From assembly GCA_910585405.1 (NCBI GenBank), contig CAJUDO010000014.1, forward strand, positions 6,835 to 70,834: 64,000 nucleotides of DNA, read 5' to 3'. Origin of the DNA: an uncultured Peptococcaceae bacterium (GTDB lineage: Bacteria; Bacillota; Peptococcia; Peptococcales; Peptococcaceae). Position numbers and translations under genes: made by a program. The notes below the pieces were generated by a model. That model made no database searches. It was not told where the DNA came from and saw nothing but the letters and a program-made list of their open reading frames with translations. Shown piece by piece: positions 60,603 through 64,000 of this stretch; within the stretch, counting starts at the first letter, position 1, and every line of letters begins with the position of its first letter.

Positions 60603-61427
60603 TTGGACAAAATCTCAATAGAGAATTTGGAGGTATATGCCTATCATGGTGTGTATCCTGAGGAAAATAAATTAGGACAGAAATTTTTTCTCTCGCTGCA
60701 GCTTTTTATCGACACAAACAGGGCAGTAGGGCAGGACGATTTGATGCAGTCGGTGAATTATGGGGAAGTGTGCTTTTTCCTGAAGGACTGGATGGAAAAA
60801 AATACGTTCTGTTTGATTGAAACAGTGGCGGATCGTTTGGCGCAGGCGGTGTTATTGCAATATCCACTGGTGCAGCGGATCATCCTGGAGGTGAAAAAGC
60901 CCAATGCGCCGGTATCCTTGCCTTTGGAAAGCATATCAGTGACAGTAGAGCGCCAATGGCACAGGGTATATGTGGGTGTGGGCAGCAACATGGGCAATCG
61001 AGAAGGGTTTATTCGCAGCGCACTGTTGCTCTTGGAGCAGCAGCGAAATTGCAAGCTGGTGCGGGTATCGAATTTGTTCGCGACAGCGCCTTATGGTTAT
61101 ACGGAGCAGCCTGAGTTTCTGAATGGCTGCATAGAGGTGCATACACTGCAAAATCCCCAGCAGTTTCTGACGACGTTGCATAACATTGAACAGCAATTGG
61201 GTCGGGAACGGACGATGCATTGGGGACCGCGCACAATTGACTTGGACATATTGCTCTATGATGACGCCGTCCTTGACATGGAAAACTTAACAGTTCCTCA
61301 CATTGATATGCAGAACAGATTGTTTGTGTTGAAGCCATTAGCTGAGATTGCCGGTTTTGTGCGTCATCCTCTTTTGGGGAAGACAATTGCGCAGCTGTGT
61401 GAGATTGCAGAGAAGCGGCAAAATTAG
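60603..61427 (+). CDS. folBK: Bifunctional dihydroneopterin aldolase / HPPK (FolB-FolK fusion)
   Basis: A 274-residue fusion of two consecutive folate enzymes. Residues 1-118 are FolB-like: ENLEVYAYHGVYPEENKLGQ, then SVNYGEV and LIETVADRLA. Residues 122-274 are FolK-like: YVGVGSNMGNREGFI, ATAPYGYTEQPEFLN, and the ATP/Mg site GPRTIDLDILLYDD, then VPHIDMQNRLFVLKPLAEIA. The starting TTG at 60603 sits 8 bases after AAGGAGG. No stop between the halves. Both activities are expected in one polypeptide. Confidence 0.94.
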   Translation: MDKISIENLEVYAYHGVYPEENKLGQKFFLSLQLFIDTNRAVGQDDLMQSVNYGEVCFFLKDWMEKNTFCLIETVADRLAQAVLLQYPLVQRIILEVKKPNAPVSLPLESISVTVERQWHRVYVGVGSNMGNREGFIRSALLLLEQQRNCKLVRVSNLFATAPYGYTEQPEFLNGCIEVHTLQNPQQFLTTLHNIEQQLGRERTMHWGPRTIDLDILLYDDAVLDMENLTVPHIDMQNRLFVLKPLAEIAGFVRHPLLGKTIAQLCEIAEKRQN

Positions 61428-61482
61428 CTTGCTGGTCATAAGAAGCTTTCTTCCCGAAATTGCGGTGAAGTGACAAATCTTG

Positions 61483-61511
61483 TTGGACTGGACTGCAAAT
61501 TGTGATAGAAT
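61483..61511 (+). promoter_or_regulatory. Promoter of galE
   Basis: TTGGAC, 17 bases, TAGAAT; 46 bases before the start. The same TAGAAT/17 layout as the secG promoter. Confidence 0.7.
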
Positions 61512-61556
61512 AGAAAACAACAGGAACAGAATTTCAAGAGATAGAGAGGTTTTTAT

Positions 61557-62576
61557 ATGCGAATTTTAGTAGCAGGCGGCGCTGGCTATATTGGCAGTCA
61601 TACATGCTTGGTACTGTTGGAGGCAGGGCATGAGGTAATCGTGGCAGATAATCTTTGCAACAGCAAAGAAGAATCCCTGCGCCGTGTGCAGGAGCTTACA
61701 GGAAAGCCAATCATTTTTTATCAGGCGGATGTGACGGATGAAGCAGCGGTAGAAAAAATTTTTACGGAACAGCAGATTGACGGCGTCATCCATTTTGCCG
61801 GGCTGAAGGCAGTGGGAGAGTCGGTGGAACAGCCGGTGCGGTATTATTATAATAACGTGGTCAGCACTCTGGTTTTGTGTAAGGTGATGAAACGGCATGG
61901 CGTGAACAAATTTGTATTCAGCTCTTCCGCGACTGTTTATGGAGAGAATGCCATTCCTTTTGTGGAGACCATGGCGTTATTGCCTGCCACCAATCCCTAC
62001 GGCGAGACAAAGGTGATGAGTGAGCGCATCTTACAGGATGTCGCTGCAGTGGAAAGCGACTGGTCGGTGGCGCTTTTGCGTTATTTTAATCCCATTGGCG
62101 CCCATGAAAGTGGACGAATCGGAGAGGACCCGCAGGGGATTCCCAACAATTTGATGCCTTATGTGACGCAGGTGGCCAGCGGAAAACGGGAACGCCTGCG
62201 GGTATGGGGCAATGATTATCCTACTGTAGACGGGACCGGTGTGCGGGATTATATTCATGTGATGGATTTGGCGGAAGGGCATGTGAAAGCCTTGGAAAAG
62301 CTCTGTGAGGAAAAGGGCGTGCTGGTTTATAATTTGGGCACCGGTCAAGGTGTGAGTGTATTGCAGCTGGTACATGCCTTTGAAAAGGCCAACGGCTTGA
62401 CGATTCCCTATGATATCTGCCCGCGCAGAGCAGGCGATATCGCCGAATTTTATGCGGACGCGTCCAAGGCAGAACGGGATCTGGGCTGGAAAGCTGTACG
62501 CACGATAGAGGATATGTGCCGTGATGCCTGGAATTGGCAGAGACAAAATCCTCAGGGATATGAAATAGAAAAATGA
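61557..62576 (+). CDS. galE: UDP-glucose 4-epimerase
   Basis: A 339-residue short-chain dehydrogenase interconverting UDP-glucose and UDP-galactose. NAD site GGAGYIGSHT is at residues 7-16. The catalytic Ser is in FSSSATVYGE and the Tyr-x-x-x-Lys in NPYGETK near residue 148. Also RYFNPIGAHESG near residue 178. GAGAGG precedes the ATG. Supplies galactose units for surface sugars. pgi follows by 62 bases. Confidence 0.96.
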   Translation: MRILVAGGAGYIGSHTCLVLLEAGHEVIVADNLCNSKEESLRRVQELTGKPIIFYQADVTDEAAVEKIFTEQQIDGVIHFAGLKAVGESVEQPVRYYYNNVVSTLVLCKVMKRHGVNKFVFSSSATVYGENAIPFVETMALLPATNPYGETKVMSERILQDVAAVESDWSVALLRYFNPIGAHESGRIGEDPQGIPNNLMPYVTQVASGKRERLRVWGNDYPTVDGTGVRDYIHVMDLAEGHVKALEKLCEEKGVLVYNLGTGQGVSVLQLVHAFEKANGLTIPYDICPRRAGDIAEFYADASKAERDLGWKAVRTIEDMCRDAWNWQRQNPQGYEIEK

Positions 62577-62638
62577 GGTTTGTCAGATCAGTCTCTATAA
62601 TTTGAAAAAGAAAAATAAAGAATAAAGGAGAGATTTTT

Positions 62639-63928
62639 ATGTCTGAAATTAAAGTTGATATTTCTGATGCCATTGCCCAGCTTCCTGTGGAGCAGTATCA
62701 GGAAAAAATTGATGCCATTCACGAGCAGCTGCATCATGGTCAGCACAGTTATACTGGATGGGTAGAGTATCCGACAAAGATAGAGGGCGATCTGGTCTGG
62801 CAGATTATGACCACCGCTTGGAAAATTCAGAAACAATGCACTGCGTTTGTGGTGATTGGTGTGGGCGGTTCTTACTTGGGCGCAAAGGCGTGTCTGGAAT
62901 TGCTGCAATCTCCTTTTTACAATGAATTCTTTGCCAAAGAACGCAATTTGCCTAAAATTTATTTCGCAGGACATCATTTGAGCAGTGTGTATTATCATGA
63001 GCTATTTCACCGTTTGCGAAAAGAAGAGGTGGCGGTATGTGTGATCTCTCGGTCAGGGAGCACGTTGGAGCCCATGGTGATTTTTGAGATGTTTAAGAAA
63101 TTCATGTATGAAAAATACGGGGACGGGGCAAAAGAGCGCATCTATGTGGTGACAGGCAGCGAAGGAAAATTGCGGGAAGAAGCAGAAGAGGAAGGCTACA
63201 CAACTTTTGACGTACCTGACGATATTGTAGGCCGGTTTTCTGTGTTAACGCCAGTAGGCTTACTGCCCATCGCCGTGGCAGGGATTGATTTGGAGGCAGT
63301 TCTACAGGGAGCCCGCCAGGCCCAGCAGGCTACGATGGATACGGATTTGAATCACAATGATTGTTATCGCTATGCACTGGCGCGCTATTTGCTGAAAACA
63401 GAACAGGATAAGCGCATGGAAGTATTCGAAGTATATGACGGGAAACTGCGCTATTTTACAGAGTGGCTAAAGCAGCTGTTTGGGGAGAGCGAATGTCAGA
63501 AAGGGCAGGGCATTTTTCCGGTATCTATGCAGATGTCTACGGATTTGCATTCTCTGGGGCAGTTTTTGCAGGACGGCAGACAGGATTTCTTTGAAACTGC
63601 CGTTGTCATTGAAGATGTAACCTATGATATCATGCTTCCAGAAGATTTGACGGCCCATGCGAAAACGTTGCATCAGCTGAATCAGATGGTGCGGGAGAGT
63701 GTAAAAGAAGCTCATTTGGAAAATCATACGCCGAATATTGTGATTAAACTGCCGGAAATCTCCGCGTATTCTTTCGGTAAAATGGTGTACTTCTTTGAGA
63801 AGGCCTGTGCGGTGAGCTGTATGCTGAGTGATTTGGACCCGTTCGTACAGCCCGGTGTGGAGCGTTACAAAGAGAAGCTGCAGGAGCTGTTGAAAAATGA
63901 TACCATGCAGACTGCAGAAGTTGAATAA
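62639..63928 (+). CDS. pgi: Glucose-6-phosphate isomerase
   Basis: A 429-residue sugar isomerase of the short Firmicute type. Seen are VIGVGGSYLGAKA near residue 80, VCVISRSGSTLEP near residue 140, VGRFSVLTPVGLLP near residue 200, and QFLQDGRQDFFET near residue 300. Catalytic Glu and His are in these blocks. AAAGGAGAG lies upstream of the ATG at 62639. Connects glycolysis with cell-wall sugar supply. Confidence 0.96.
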   Translation: MSEIKVDISDAIAQLPVEQYQEKIDAIHEQLHHGQHSYTGWVEYPTKIEGDLVWQIMTTAWKIQKQCTAFVVIGVGGSYLGAKACLELLQSPFYNEFFAKERNLPKIYFAGHHLSSVYYHELFHRLRKEEVAVCVISRSGSTLEPMVIFEMFKKFMYEKYGDGAKERIYVVTGSEGKLREEAEEEGYTTFDVPDDIVGRFSVLTPVGLLPIAVAGIDLEAVLQGARQAQQATMDTDLNHNDCYRYALARYLLKTEQDKRMEVFEVYDGKLRYFTEWLKQLFGESECQKGQGIFPVSMQMSTDLHSLGQFLQDGRQDFFETAVVIEDVTYDIMLPEDLTAHAKTLHQLNQMVRESVKEAHLENHTPNIVIKLPEISAYSFGKMVYFFEKACAVSCMLSDLDPFVQPGVERYKEKLQELLKNDTMQTAEVE

Positions 63929-63946
63929 GGTATAAGAAGAAAAAAA

Positions 63947-64000
63947 GGCTCTACGTCAAATGTTGGGGTGCAAAAACCCCATAGAAAAAAATTATAGAAT
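63947..64000. mobile_element. Candidate end of an ISL3-family insertion sequence (cut by window end)
   Basis: From 63947 the sequence reads GGCTCTACGTCAAATGTTGG, resembling the GG-x-TCTTTGTCAA inverted-repeat start of ISL3-family elements. The following GGGGTGCAAAAACCCC can fold. The transposase would lie beyond the window. Recognition is by memory of the terminus only; a pgi terminator hairpin is the alternative. Confidence 0.45.

Noticed and set aside
1..64000. CRISPR array
   Set aside because: No regularly spaced direct repeats and no cas genes were seen on either strand.

Overview
The window looks like the chromosome of a low-to-mid GC anaerobic Firmicute, most likely in or near the Negativicutes. 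Supporting this are surface proteins with copper-amine-oxidase-N-like 'stalk' domains, TAXI-type TRAP transport, strongly AGGAGG-led genes, a T-box leader, and relics of the sporulation gene set (spoIIP, lonB-type protease) beside ordinary housekeeping operons. The species cannot be named from sequence alone. No prophage, CRISPR array or rRNA operon is visible. One tRNA (Pro, GGG) is present.

Layout. 1-4.7 kb: end of an HxlR-type regulator, then a minus-strand set of 2-hydroxyacid dehydrogenase, TAXI solute-binding lipoprotein and fused TRAP permease. A promoter plus T-box leader whose specifier reads as Phe lies upstream of the permease. 4.9-8 kb: secreted GH26-like hydrolase, a 29-residue membrane peptide, and rarA. 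8.3-12 kb: tRNA-Pro, a large SH3/AMIN/amidase cell-wall hydrolase, an immunity-like orphan and decayed DNA. 12.1-15 kb: pyrC-pyrK-pyrD. 15.0-22.8 kb: an AT-richer block bounded by two 59-bp copies of the pyrD 3' end. It carries ferredoxin/flavoprotein pair 1, a DASS transporter, ferredoxin/flavoprotein pair 2, a LysR regulator and an NmrA-like protein. 23-30.2 kb: a second DASS-like transporter and two paralogous FMN/Fe-S/FAD enoate reductases around a LysR gene. The two reductases share a conserved 70-bp promoter block.

30.3-38 kb: a lipoprotein, rpsT with a terminator-like hairpin in its leader, spoIIP, and a branched-chain-amino-acid-type ABC system (livJ, then livHMGF from its own promoter). 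38-43.7 kb: a stalk-domain surface protein, argF-argG behind a pair of ARG-box-like sites, and a GH18-stalk protein. 43.7-52 kb: MATE exporter, ArsC/Spx-like protein, LonB-like protease, MFS drug exporter, a membrane-anchored amidase, an ABC-F ATPase and a small lipoprotein. 52-57.4 kb: lower glycolysis pgk-tpiA-gpmI-eno, then secG. 57.6-61.4 kb: folate genes folC, an HD hydrolase, folP and a folB-folK fusion. 61.5-64 kb: galE, pgi, and a sequence resembling the end of an ISL3-family insertion sequence.

The most interesting material is the redox and uptake theme between 1 and 30 kb. It comprises a Phe-sensing leader on a TRAP carrier next to a 2-hydroxyacid dehydrogenase, two carriers of the divalent-anion type, two soluble flavoprotein/ferredoxin pairs and two enoate reductases. 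Together these suggest import of small (possibly aromatic or unsaturated) organic acids and their use as electron acceptors. The exact substrates are inference only.
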